DNA from: Quercus robur
Lineage: Eukaryota > Streptophyta > Magnoliopsida > Fagales > Fagaceae
Direction: 5' to 3'
Length of the DNA: 64,000 bases
Assembly (NCBI RefSeq): GCF_932294415.1
Contig: NC_065535.1
Coordinates: forward strand, 89,358,862-89,422,861
Shown here: positions 24,861 through 34,875 of the stretch, one piece after another
Numbering within the stretch: position 1 is the stretch's first letter
How the letters are laid out: every line of letters begins with the position of its first letter
Translations under genes and position numbers: made by a program
Notes under the pieces: model-generated
Database searches by the model: none
Told to the model about the DNA's origin: nothing
The model's input: only the letters and a program-made list of their open reading frames with translations

Positions 24861-26600
24861 TAGGACTGAGCACTTGACCCAACCCGACCCGATAGGTTTT
24901 GGGTGGGTTTGAGAATATTCGGGTCGGTTTTTGGGTCTTATTTTCGGGTTATTGTCGGGTTCGGGTTGGTTTCGGGTCATATAAATACCCTAAGTCTGAA
25001 CCCGATTTCTGTGTTTTTGAAAAAAAAAACCCTACGTTGGTCTCTCTCCAGTCTTCGCCTCCCTCATCTCTCTCTTTATTCCTCAAAGGCTTAAACCTCA
25101 TCCTTACAAGCCAGTTTCAAGCTATTTGCTGCATTTGTCTCTATGTAAGTCATAGAATAAATAGCTAAACCTATTTCTTGTTAGCTCTGTTTCTTGTTAA
25201 TATAGTTGGGTTTTTAATACTTTTGGATTTTGGGGTTTTTTTCTATGTGAATATCCTGTTTGGGTTTGATTTTCTTGCGTTTTGTGATGTGGGTTTGGCT
25301 TGAATCATTTTTTTTAAGGACCCATTTCGATTTTTTTTTTCCAGGTTTTTAACTAAAGAGCTCTTTTGCCTCTCTCTGGGGTTTCACTATTTTGCTTTAT
25401 ATAAAAAAAAAAATACGAAGTCCCTCTGATTTTGTTTTGTTTTATTTTGTTATTCTGTGTCTGACCAAACAGTGGTTAAATGGAGCAACCAGTTCTAGAC
25501 AACATCATCAATCGGCTTCTAGAAGTCCGAGGTCGACCAGGCAAGCAGGTCCAACTCTCCGAGTCTGAGATCCGACAACTCTGTAGCACTTCTAGAGAGA
25601 TTTTCTTGCAACAGCCTAACCTGTTGGACCTTCAAGCGCCTATCAAGATTTGTTTTCCAATACCCACTTTTTGTTTTTAGGTTTTATTTTCAAAATTTGG
25701 CTTTTTTTGATTTTTAGTTTGGGAAATTTGATGTGGGTTTGTTTTGATTGGTTCGTTTCTGGGATATTTGTGTGGAAATTTCTAACAGACCCAGTTGTGT
25801 TTGTGTTTTTATTTTTAATTTTTGGTTCAGTCTCTGTCTTAGGTGTGTTTCATTTGATTCTGTGTGTCTATTGTTGGACCCCATGAAGAATTTTGGTTGT
25901 CGAAGTTTAAAGCCCACTTGGGGTTTCATTTGATTATATGTTTAGTGATAACTGCTGTGATTGGATTGAGGTATTGGATCTTATAAACAGTGAAAACAAG
26001 GCTAACTAGTTCTTTCTTTGGTGGAAGTGCTATTGCTGGTTTTGTTGAAAGTTGCATATGAGAGAATACTAGGAACTATTGAGGATTTGACTTAACACTA
26101 TTATTTCTTGCCTAGCATACAACCATGAAGAAAAACTCATCAATGAACATGATGGGTGTGTTTTCACTTGCTCCTTTGATGGTTCAGTGAAGATATTGTT
26201 GATTTTGTGTTTTTATTGTGTATATTCATTTAATAGTCATAAATGTGGCTTGCTAAGGAGATTTTAGCTTTTATTTTCTATTGTTAATAGCAAATTCAAA
26301 TAGTTAAATAGTATGATTCTTTTTTAAATGATTTGATATTGGATTTTTTTATTTTTAATGAGAGATTATTATTGCAAAAAAGAATATAGTAACATTTAGT
26401 ATAAAGGCTCATGGAAAATAAGCAGCAGAGGAGAAAAAAAAAAAAAAAAAAAACCCGAGACCCGACCCAAGACTCGGAAAACTGACCCGATTTCAGACCC
26501 GATTTTTCGGGTTGGGTCGGGTTTTAGGCGGTCAAACTCGATTTCTATCAGGTCGGGTTTCGGGTCACAGTAAACCCGACCCGACCCAATATCAGTCCTA
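24861..26600. mobile_element. hAT-type element carrying a host gene fragment, nested in the MULE
   Basis: 1740 bp starting TAGGACTGAGCACTTGACCC and ending ATATCAGTCCTA, flanked by identical 8-bp duplications ACCGCTGG (24853-24860 and 26601-26608). GC-rich subterminal repeats of CGGGTCGGGTT type fill about 150 bp at each end, as in the other hAT elements of this window. The centre (about 25029-26400) is not transposon-like: it holds the leader, first coding exon and following intron sequence of a PP1 phosphatase gene. This makes it a transduplicated ('Pack-hAT') element. No transposase is seen. Confidence 0.9.
25029..25653 (+). pseudogene. Captured 5' part of a type-1 protein phosphatase (PP1/TOPP) gene
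   Basis: An ATG at 25480 opens 58 residues matching the N-terminus of plant PP1 catalytic subunits: [37 protein letters not shown] and ending APIKIC, exactly where the first coding exon of TOPP genes is expected to stop. The next residues of the family (GDIHGQ, first metal-binding motif) are absent: the frame runs eight codons into apparent intron and stops at 25678. Upstream, 25029-25150 looks like a 5' leader exon with an ATGTAAGT donor, and ACCAAACAG just before 25473 looks like the acceptor of a leader intron. No catalytic residues are present, so phosphatase activity is impossible. The codons are otherwise undamaged, which suggests recent capture. Confidence 0.88.
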
Positions 26601-27318
26601 ACCGCTGGAGGCCAGAGAACCAACCTCTAGCGGTGATGAGCGGAGCTGACGAAGGGAGAACCGACTCATAAAAAATCTCTTTGGATTTTGGTGGCGTAAC
26701 TCTATGATTCATCATTAAGATTCACCTTCTTGTAATGAAAGATGCGAAATAGACACCCAATGTCTAGTCCTCACCGATGTCTGGCTCAATGTCCTCGTTT
26801 CGCTAACTCTGGGTTGATAATAATATGTGGGACTACTTAAGTGGTTTGGGTTTTGTTAGTTGATTGTGTTAGAGTATCTGAGTTTGATCATGGTTTTGTA
26901 TATGTTTTTGCTTGTTTGGATGCTAAGAAAATGAAATAAAAGAGAAGAAAATCTTGAATTTTTTATTTTCTAGGCAACCATGTTTTTGGGGGAAGAACAT
27001 GAAGAACAATTATTTTTAACTAAAATTTTTAATATTTTTATTTTAAAATATTGATAACTAAAATTTTATTTTATTTTAAAATAAAATAAAATATTTTTAA
27101 TATTTTTTTAATTCTGTGGTTTGCCATGTGTGCATTTTCCATCTCTGAAGTAACGATAGGGACCAAAACGAGAAGCGCTTTTCAGGAAAGGGACTAAAAG
27201 CTGTAAAAATAAAATTTAGGAATCAAAGTGGGATTCGCCTGAAAATGTAGGGACGAAAATGTGATTTCCGCCTAAAAGAAACTAGTCAATGCCATTAATT
27301 AAATTATAACTTCATAAG

Positions 27319-27475
27319 GGAAAATTATTAGGTACACTAGAGTATCATAAATGCGTACTCCTTCCTTTCACATGAATGGTAGGTCTTATCATGAATTTAA
27401 TTAATGAGACTCACTATTCATGTGAGAAGAGGGAGTACGCATTTATGGTATTTCGGGAGTACACAGTAATTTTCC
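27319..27475. mobile_element. Mutator-type palindromic MITE
   Basis: 157 bp, almost a perfect palindrome (GGAAAATTATT.. / ..AGTAATTTTCC), flanked by the identical 9-bp duplication CTTCATAAG (27310-27318 and 27476-27484). It sits only 37 bp from the end of the MULE's target duplication. Confidence 0.9.
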
Positions 27476-27484
27476 CTTCATAAG

Positions 27485-30034
27485 ACTCTTGGCTAAACTC
27501 ATTTATTTTTAAGCTATCGAATATCAATATTTTTTTTTTTAGAATTAATATATAACTGACTTATTGAAAAGTGACGCATTATGAGTAGGAGATAAACTTG
27601 TTAAGTTCGATAAAGAAAAACTAAACTTAATTATCTCTCATTATCAATTGCAAATTTCTTAATATTCATGTGTAGAAAGCTAGTGCCTTGACAATGTAAC
27701 CAATTTACTGGAATCAAACTTCGCTATTAATTTACGCCAAACATTTACTTTAATTGGCCCAATTTTAGAAGTGATTTTTAAAGCTTCGGACAATTTAATT
27801 TATTTCTAATCTTAAATCCATAACAAAATATGCATATTGTATGTATATTCATAATTTACCCCAAAAAAAAAAAAAAAAAAATTCTCGTTTACCGTACGAA
27901 ACAAAAATACTTTGAAAAATATGCATTTTTTTTTTTTTTTTATAATTAAATCTATTAAATGTTTCTTATTTTATGTTTGTATAAATATACTTCAACTTGA
28001 CTTAATTTTAATACTTTCCTTGACAGTATCGTTTTTTCATTTTGTTAAATTGTGTCATAATATTCGACAATGAAATTTTCTAAGTCTACATATATATATT
28101 CCTCCACTTGAATGGAGTGAGTGACATCATTTTGCGCCTTTAGAAACGTCAAAATTAGATGAAAATTTTTAAATCAGTATGAAAAACTACAATAGGGAAG
28201 GCCTACTAGTCAAAAGTTAACTACTACCAGACAACATGCGATGTGGCATGAGGTGATATTGTGGTGTGCTGTTGTTATCTTCTAACGCATCATATGACAT
28301 GGCTAGGGCAAATGTAGCTTGTGTGTATGGAAAAACGATGATTGGTGTGTGGGCAGTGCCAGGCATGTGAAAGTGCTTGAACTTTGCCAATGGCATGAGA
28401 GGTGGGTGGCGAAGCGAACATAACTTCTCGCCAGTGCGGCGTGTGCTATGGAGTTTTTTTTTGGGTGGTTCTGATGGCATTTTGTTTCATGTACTCAGAT
28501 ATTTCAAATGGTGTGGCTGCTGACTTGAACTGGGCAGCATCGATCGCTAGAAGGGGACACCTAAAAGGTGGAGGATGGTTCTCAAAACTAAGGCTTTGAT
28601 ACCATAAACAGATTGAATGGACGTAATCCTTTTATATATCTAAAATGTATGTAGGAGGCCTTTTGAGTAATGCTAGAGACACTTTTTCTCACACCAAAAT
28701 TCATTTTATTTATGTGTTAACTTTTGATTAGATTTTAACACTTTCACATGAGTCCATCACATTTTTTAAAGATGTTGAAATTCAATTAAGAGTTGACATG
28801 CAAATAAAGTATCGATTTGGATGTGTCCTAGCATTACTATATAAGCCTAAGAACTTGGTGTACTATAGTATAACATGCAGTATTTAGTACTGTGGTGCTA
28901 GAACATTAACCCTAGACAATACAAGTGATTTTTTGGCTCTTGAACTTTTATTCTAACAGATATCTCTTTTAGAAACTTGAGACCCTCATTTTTTTTAATT
29001 GCTTTTGAGTTCTTCGGTTCAAATAAATTCTTTGAATCTTGATGAACTAACTAATGTTGCAATAATTTCATTTTGTTGCTTATCAATGAAACTCTAATTG
29101 CCTGTTGGCATCTTTTAGATAGACAGTTCTTTGGTACTATATATAGGCTTGGCTAGATTGGACTAATTTCAGAAAAATTTTTTTTTTTTTGAAGACAGTT
29201 ATTGACTTATTTCAGAATTTTGTAGACAAGATTTTGATAAAAATTATACATAAAATACCTTAAAAACATGGTTGTAGAGCCAACCAGGTCGGGGTATTGC
29301 CGTCCCAGCCCAAAATAGAGCCTAGCCCAATCATCCTCATTGAGTACATAGCAAACCACTGGCTACCCAATCTGAGCCCAATCATGCTAGAAACAAACTT
29401 GTAAGCCCACGTTTCAGGGCATGAAAGCATTTAAGACTTAAGACTTAAGATCAATCCACACCCAAGATGAGAGAGAGGGAAGAAGCGTGAGAGAAAAGAG
29501 CTGTGAGAAGAGATAAAAATAGAGAGAGAAGAAATTATTTAAAAATAACAAATTTAATATTTTATTTAAAAGAAAATTTTGGTAACTTCTCTTAGCATTG
29601 AAAATTGTTTTGAAACAAAATAACCTCATGAGGATCACATTGACATATAGGGAGGTTAACGACAATTATATTTAATGGTACTAGACAGAAGGATGAAATT
29701 GACATATATTTTCGTAATTTAAGGATAAAATTTAGTTAACTTGAAAGATAAATTTAAGTTAAAAAAATGAATTGAAGTTAAGGTTGTATTTTTACGCTAT
29801 TATATTCATAAAGGACATACATTTGGATTTCTGGTATATGTTGTGGTTTGTCTAATTCAATAGGATATTCACGAGTACTTTGACCTCTCGAGTTCAACAC
29901 AAGTGAAAGTGAAAGGAAATGGGCTTTCTAAAGAGGAAAATAGAAGGTGTTTTAATAACGTGGTTTACTGATTTAGTTAAATAATTACGTATTTAACTTA
30001 GCCAAATTTTAAAAGGAGAATCCTAGATACAGGA
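27485..30034. other. Intergenic DNA, no gene recognised
   Basis: AT-rich, with A/T tracts at 27862-27879 and 27927-27941. Around 28200-28615 a GC-richer stretch ends with GCTTTGATACCATAAACAG, which resembles the primer-binding neighbourhood of a degraded LTR element on the minus strand. No LTRs could be delimited. Confidence 0.4.
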
Positions 30035-30040
30035 CATAAG

Positions 30041-30519
30041 CACTACAAAACGCGGGAGCCTTGGGCCGCGTTTTTTAAGCCGTGGCTATAAAAAACGCGG
30101 CCCAAGATAGACTGAAGCCACGTTTCATAAAAACGGGGCCATAGACGGGTTCTTAGGCCGCGTTTTTTAAGCGGGGCCATAGACAGGTTCTTAGGCCGCG
30201 TTTTTTTGAGCTAAAAATGCGGCCTAAGGACCTCCGTATTTTATTTTTTGGCAAACTTTTTTTTTTTCTTTTCCTTAACTGTGGCCGCATTTTAAAAACG
30301 GGGCCACAACCTTAGGCCGCGTTTTAAACGCGGCTATAGGACCTGGTCTTGGGCCGCGGTTAAAAAGTGTGGCCATAGGACCGTGAGTCCTATAGTCACA
30401 GGTTTTAGGCCACACTAGAAAGCGTGGCCTAAAAAAACGCGGTTATAGGCTATAGCCACGTTTTTTTGACATATGGCCACGTTTTAAAAACGCGGCCATA
30501 GAACATTTTTTTTGTAGTG
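30041..30519. mobile_element. CACTA (En/Spm) miniature element
   Basis: 479 bp beginning CACTACAAAA and ending TTTTTTTGTAGTG, flanked by AAG on both sides (30038-30040 and 30520-30522), the 3-bp target duplication of CACTA transposons. About ten copies of GGCCGCGTTTTT-like motifs in both orientations fill the body. These would be the subterminal transposase-binding repeats, but here they cover nearly the whole element. No coding capacity. Confidence 0.92.
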
Positions 30520-30542
30520 AAGGTACATTAAGTTATTTATAG

Positions 30543-30628
30543 GGGGAAAAATTCTTAGATATTCTCAGAGTACAAAGAAATATTGCTCTATTCTTTTACA
30601 TTCACGATAGACTCCACCATAAATTTAA
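30543..30628 (+). mobile_element. MITE, left part (split by the Helitron)
   Basis: Together with 35303-35376 this makes a 160-bp MITE flanked by ATTTATAG (30535-30542 and 35377-35384). A second, unbroken copy lies at 42693-42851 and shows the original continuity across the insertion point. Confidence 0.85.
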
Positions 30629-30846
30629 CTAGTCGCAAACCCGTGCGATGCACGAGTAACTTTTAACTCAAAATGTTAACATGTTCAAGTTTAAATATTT
30701 ATCTAATTTCAACTATTTTAAAGTTAAATCGTCTCCAATATGAAATGGAGAGAAAGTAATTAAACATCTCGTATGACAAATTGTCAAAATTTTAAACGTC
30801 TTTAAAAATGAGAAACATCCAAATTTTATATAGTAATATATTACAT

Positions 30847-30872
30847 AGTCACTAACCCGTGTGATGCACGGG
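30847..30872 (-). repeat. Second Helitron-like 3' terminus inside the Helitron
   Basis: TAGTCACTAACCCGTGTGAT followed by GCACGGG closely matches the true 3' end at 30630-30657. It is either an older terminus bypassed when a new end was acquired or the tail of another Helitron. Confidence 0.65.
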
Positions 30873-30880
30873 ATTGTTTT

Positions 30881-31876
30881 TGTTAAATATTAGCATTGAT
30901 ACACCATGTTGAATATGCTAGTATAGATGCGGAAGCGAAAGCATAAAGTATAAAACACAATAACACACTAGGGTTACGTGGTTTAGCCTAACGGCCTACA
31001 TCCACGGAGGAAACCCTAAAGGGCTACATTAATAATATATTAGAATGTAGTACAAATCCTGTGTTACAATGAATCATAACATGTGTATATATAGTAGACT
31101 AAACCCTAGACTAATAGACTTCTAGTACAAGTAGGAGACTTGACTTGCACACAAAGTAGAATTAGGCTTGGGCCTATGCTAATGGGCTAATATATCTCTA
31201 ACACCCCCTCTCAAACTCAAGATGGAAGCTTGATGAAATCTTGAGATTTGATAAGGTTGAAAAGATTCCTTAAATGAAGTTTGGCTCTGTAACGGTAGTT
31301 TGACAAAAGCAATGGTCTTGCAGTGTTGATGCGACTTCTAATGGTGGCTTGACTATACCGGAGAGTTTTGACGGCAGTAGTAGGAAGCCAAAGAAGATGA
31401 ACGCAGCGAAAAAAAAACACCGAGGAAGACAAAGATTGCTCTTAAATATACCGCAAGGACAGAAAACCATGGCCACAAGAAGGTGGCTCTGATACCATGT
31501 TAAATATTAGCATTGATACACCATGTTGAATATGCTAGTATAGATGCGGAAGCGAAAGCATAAAGTATAAAACACAATAACACACGAGGGTTACGTGGTT
31601 CAGCCTAACGGCCTACATCCACGGAGGAAACCCTAAAGGGCTACATCCACGGAGGAAACCCTAAAGGGCTACATCCACGGAGGAAACCCTAAAGGGCTAC
31701 ATTAATAATATATTAGAATGTAGTACAAATCCTGTGTTACAATGAATCATAACATGTGTATATATAGTAGACTAAACCCTAGACTAATAGACTTCTAGTA
31801 CAAGTAGGAGACTTGACTTGCACACAAAGTAGAATTAGGCTTGGGCCTATGCTAATGGGTTAATATATCTCTAACA
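30881..31876 (-). mobile_element. TRIM-type miniature LTR retrotransposon, looks young
   Basis: 996 bp with 5-bp target duplications GTTTT (30876-30880 and 31877-31881). LTRs at 30881-31203 (323 bp) and 31498-31876 (379 bp) begin TGTTA and end TAACA. The 56-bp length difference equals two extra copies of a 28-bp unit in the second LTR. The primer-binding site TGGTATCAGAGCCA (complementary to initiator tRNA-Met) abuts the right LTR on the minus strand, and a purine-rich tract (about 31203-31212) abuts the left LTR, so orientation is minus. The internal region is about 295 bp and has no gag or pol, as normal for TRIMs. Outside the 28-bp expansion the LTRs differ at only about three sites, which suggests insertion within roughly the last million years. 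The structure looks whole. Confidence 0.92.
31618..31701 (+). repeat. Triplicated 28-bp unit in the right TRIM LTR
   Basis: CTACATCCACGGAGGAAACC plus CTAAAGGG occurs three times in tandem here and once in the left LTR (near 30987). Limits are approximate. Confidence 0.85.
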
Positions 31877-33357
31877 GTTTTAAATCAAATGTTAACATGT
31901 TCAGGTTTAAACATTTCTCTAATTTTAATTATTGAAAGCTAAATTAACTCTAATATAAGATGAAACATGTAATTATGATGAAACTATCAAAATATTACAC
32001 ATAAGATAAATACAAATATTATGAAGTAATATATTACAATAATCATAATGTGCTCTTACATTTGGTTGAATAAGCATTACAAAAGAACCAGTAAATAGAA
32101 TAAATATACAATCATGCTTACATCTTCAAGCTTTATCCAATGCTTTTCAAGAATCTATTTCCTCCCTTTCTTAGGCTGTTCTCTTTTCTCAACTTCTTCA
32201 AGCTACTTTATTTTTTGCCAAATTAGTATCAAGTATAACACCAAATTATACCAATTCATCAAAGATTTACAATGTATAACCAAACACTCTTAATGTCAAT
32301 AAATTTCATAATAACCCCACCCCAACTATTGAATTATTAAAAAAGTTCAATACGTCTATAATCTTCATGAAAATAAGTATTCCATTGGTTTTCATCATGA
32401 AATTCAAAAATAAATAACAAAATAGATTGTTTACACACAAAAAGGTATTATCTTTTTGTGAAACATTTTTAAATTGTACCTATATGGTTTTATTCAAAAA
32501 TTAAGAATACAAAAGCCACAAATCTAGATATTTATGGCATTTAGTTCAAGTGCCAAACCAAAACTAAAGGCATGCCTAAGTACCGTTCACAAAGGCTTTG
32601 TGGCATTGCACAATGTAGGGATGTGTGATTAAATAATGCATATATATTTGTATGCTTCAATAAGTTGCAAGGGTACCAAACAACAATGATTTATGAACAA
32701 CACACTTGGTTGCATTCTAGCAGCAGTAGTAGCAGGAGTAGTATTAGTAGTTGTAGCTCTAACAAACTAAAAGTACAATACACATTCACACACCAAATAT
32801 TTAAAACATTAAATACAAGGCCCTACAGATGGCACAACAGCCCACATATTTGGTATGAAAAATGCTTCTATATGGAGAAAATGTCATCTGATAATTCACC
32901 TATTTTTAACTTCCAAACTGTGCATTGGAAGATGGAAATTAGGTATTACAGCTGCTTGTGGAGACCTACACTTTGCGTTCCTACCTCATAGCAACAGAGA
33001 AAATGAAATTGGCAAAACAGAGTTTTTGGCAAGAAGACTTGGCCCCTTTCTCAAGTTTCATCATTTGCTTAATTACTTGGAAAAAATAGAAAGAAAACTA
33101 AACTAATGTTCCTTCTTTAATTTTCGCTTCCTTCGTTTTCTCAACAACCAAACAAATCAAGAAAGGATCACATAACAGATCTACATTCTACAACCACATA
33201 TCCATTCCATGAATTCAATTCTGCTGAAAGAAACAAACAAAAAAACACATTCTTTATCCTCAAAGAGAAAATTAAACAAAAGCATAAGAACATCGAATCA
33301 CAAATTGAAACAAAGAAGAGAGAGAGAGCGAGAGAGAGAGAGAGAGAGAGATAATAC

Positions 33358-33456
33358 CTTAGCAAGATTGACATAGAAGAAGAGTGGTTTCTTGGTGTTG
33401 GAAACCTGAATTCGATTCCTCTTCTGAAGCTCAGTGGGTGCAGTTGATTGAATTTG
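33358..33456 (-). pseudogene. Captured exon of an Alba-type DNA/RNA-binding protein gene
   Basis: 99 bp with an acceptor (TTTTAG, upstream) and donor (GTATTA, downstream) encoding 33 residues, including RNRIQVSNTKKPLFFYVNLA. This is the conserved start of the Alba domain in short plant Alba proteins of the At2g34160 type. The next exon (expected KRYMQQHNEVELSALGMAIA region) was not found downstream on the minus strand. The exon itself is undamaged. It is Helitron cargo, not a gene. Confidence 0.85.
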
Positions 33457-33671
33457 CTAAAATATGAAAGAGAGAGCAATGCAGCCAATAATTGAAAATA
33501 GCACTACTGGCTCCAAACCCATCAATCTATGCTAATCACTCCCAAACGTAGCCCTAAATCATACTTAACAGCCAAAACCAATAGAACAAAACCCAAAATC
33601 AAAACCACAAATTTACTCCAGATAAAGAGAATAGGTAAGGGGGAAAACCTAAAATTAAAATAAAAACCCAA
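33427..33671 (-). repeat. Alba intron/exon segment, repeat copy A
   Basis: About 245 bp covering the end of an Alba intron and the start of the exon. It is repeated at 34507-34750 (copy B) and in part at 34751-34875 (copy C), all in the same orientation and over 95 percent identical by eye. Confidence 0.85.
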
Positions 33672-33925
33672 TTGCATTCTAATCTATAATCTTGGGATCC
33701 AATTCAACAATCTTACAATTATTCAATCTTCCTCTAAATATTTACTCAGAATAAAACAACCCCCAAGTTGCTAACACAAGCTTGACAATTGAATTCACCA
33801 ACATAACCATCATATCATAAATGCAAATATCTTAATAACGTGATCCAACATCAAATTCCACACGGCATTGCTTCAAAGTACAAAAAAAAAAAAAAAAAAA
33901 AAAACCTAATTACCCACAAACTGAC

Positions 33926-34268
33926 CTGATGGTATCCAGGCGATAAGCCATAAACAGTTTGAAACACATTATCACAATTCTCAACGGGCAACATCGGCAC
34001 AAGCTGAGCCCACCTTCACAAAAACAAAAGCACTTCCAATTAAGCACTTTTTCAATAAGTAAAAACTAAACTAAACTAATAGAATTCTATAACAATCAAA
34101 TAAAAAGTGAAAAAATAAAACCAAAATAAAATCAGAGACTCACTGAGTGAAAGAGCCACAAAGAAAAACACTGTTTCCACCATGTCTCCAAACGAACCGC
34201 ATTGGGATTAACACTGTGCCCGGAACTGCGGCTTCTTCCGGCACAGAATTCATGTTCGGCGAAAACAT
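33926..34268 (-). pseudogene. Captured exons 1-2 of an SNF4/AMPK beta-gamma-like gene
   Basis: Exon 1 (34144-34268) and exon 2 (33926-34013) are separated by an intact GTGAGT..AAG intron and give 71 residues. The translation includes VPGTVLIPMRFVW, GNSVFLCGSFTQ, WAQLVPMLPVENC and VFQTVYGLSPGYHQ. This is the N-terminal carbohydrate-binding (AMPK1_CBM) domain of plant sucrose-nonfermenting-4-like proteins, subunits of the SnRK1 energy-sensing kinase. The domain stops after GYHQ at a GTCAGT donor, and the CBS domains of the full protein are missing. ATG, phase and splice sites are all intact, so capture was recent. The cargo has the same orientation as the Helitron. Confidence 0.88.
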
Positions 34269-34506
34269 TTACCCCTGAATTTTTCAACAAATCAACTTTC
34301 TTCTTCTTCTTCTTCTTGCCTTTTTTTTTTTTTTTTTTTTTTTTAACACCCCGCTCGCTTTATCTATTTACCATAACAAAACCCAAAAAAAAAAAAAAAA
34401 TCAAAGCAAATTCGCTGCAATTCAGTACAATCCCTAAAAAATACAATAACCAAACCCTAAAAAAGTTCAAAATTTTTCAAAAGAATGAAAAACCCCAATC
34501 ACTGCC

Positions 34507-34875
34507 TGAGGCTCAGTGGGTGCAGTTGATTGAATTTGCTAAAATGTGAAAGAGAGAGCAATGCAGCCAATAATTGAAAATAGCACTACCGGCTCCAAAC
34601 CCATCAATCTATGCTAATCACTCCCAAACGTAGCCCTAAATCATACTTAACAGCCAAAACCAATAGAACTAAACCTAAAATCAAAACCACAAATTTACTC
34701 CAGATAAAGAGAATAGGTAAGGGGGAAAACCTAAAATTAAAATAAAAACCCAAACGTAGCCCTAAATCATACTTAATAGCCAAAACCAATAGAACAAAAC
34801 CCAAAATCAAAACCACAAATTTACTCCAGATAAAGAGAATAGGTAAGGGGGAAAACCTAAAATTAAAATAAAAAC
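34507..34875 (-). repeat. Alba intron/exon segment, repeat copies B and C
   Basis: Copy B (34507-34750) repeats copy A including the intron acceptor and the first ten codons of the exon. Copy C (34751-34875) repeats only the intron part, in tandem with B. Confidence 0.85.

Larger units (their letters stand above)
24034..27272. mobile_element. Mutator-like element (MULE) with about 430-bp inverted ends
   Basis: 3239 bp flanked by identical 9-bp target duplications TAAAAGAAA (24025-24033 and 27273-27281). The termini GGCAGAAATCAC and the inverse of GGCGGAAATCAC open long inverted arms (24034-24466 and about 26845-27272) at roughly 90 percent identity, the hallmark of TIR-MULEs. No transposase is present. 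Between the arms lie about 390 bp (24467-24852) and 235 bp (26609-26844) of GC-richer, transposon-unlike DNA (for example AACCGCCGCCGCCATCGATC) that looks like captured gene leader sequence, so this is probably a Pack-MULE. It was entered by the hAT-type element at 24861-26600. Confidence 0.92.

Noticed and set aside
28397-28600. Possible short gene with a hydrophobic segment
   Set aside because: The surrounding GC-richer stretch ends in a primer-site-like phrase and looks like retroelement debris; no family match.
31484-31497. tRNA-Met-like 14-mer
   Set aside because: Only the primer-binding site of the TRIM; no tRNA cloverleaf around it.
31618-31701. Regular 28-bp repeats as a CRISPR-like array
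   Set aside because: No spacers, plant context, and it lies within a retroelement LTR.
34202-34549. 115-residue plus-strand open frame in the Helitron
   Set aside because: Antisense to the captured SNF4-like exon, with a Phe-rich run from a T tract.
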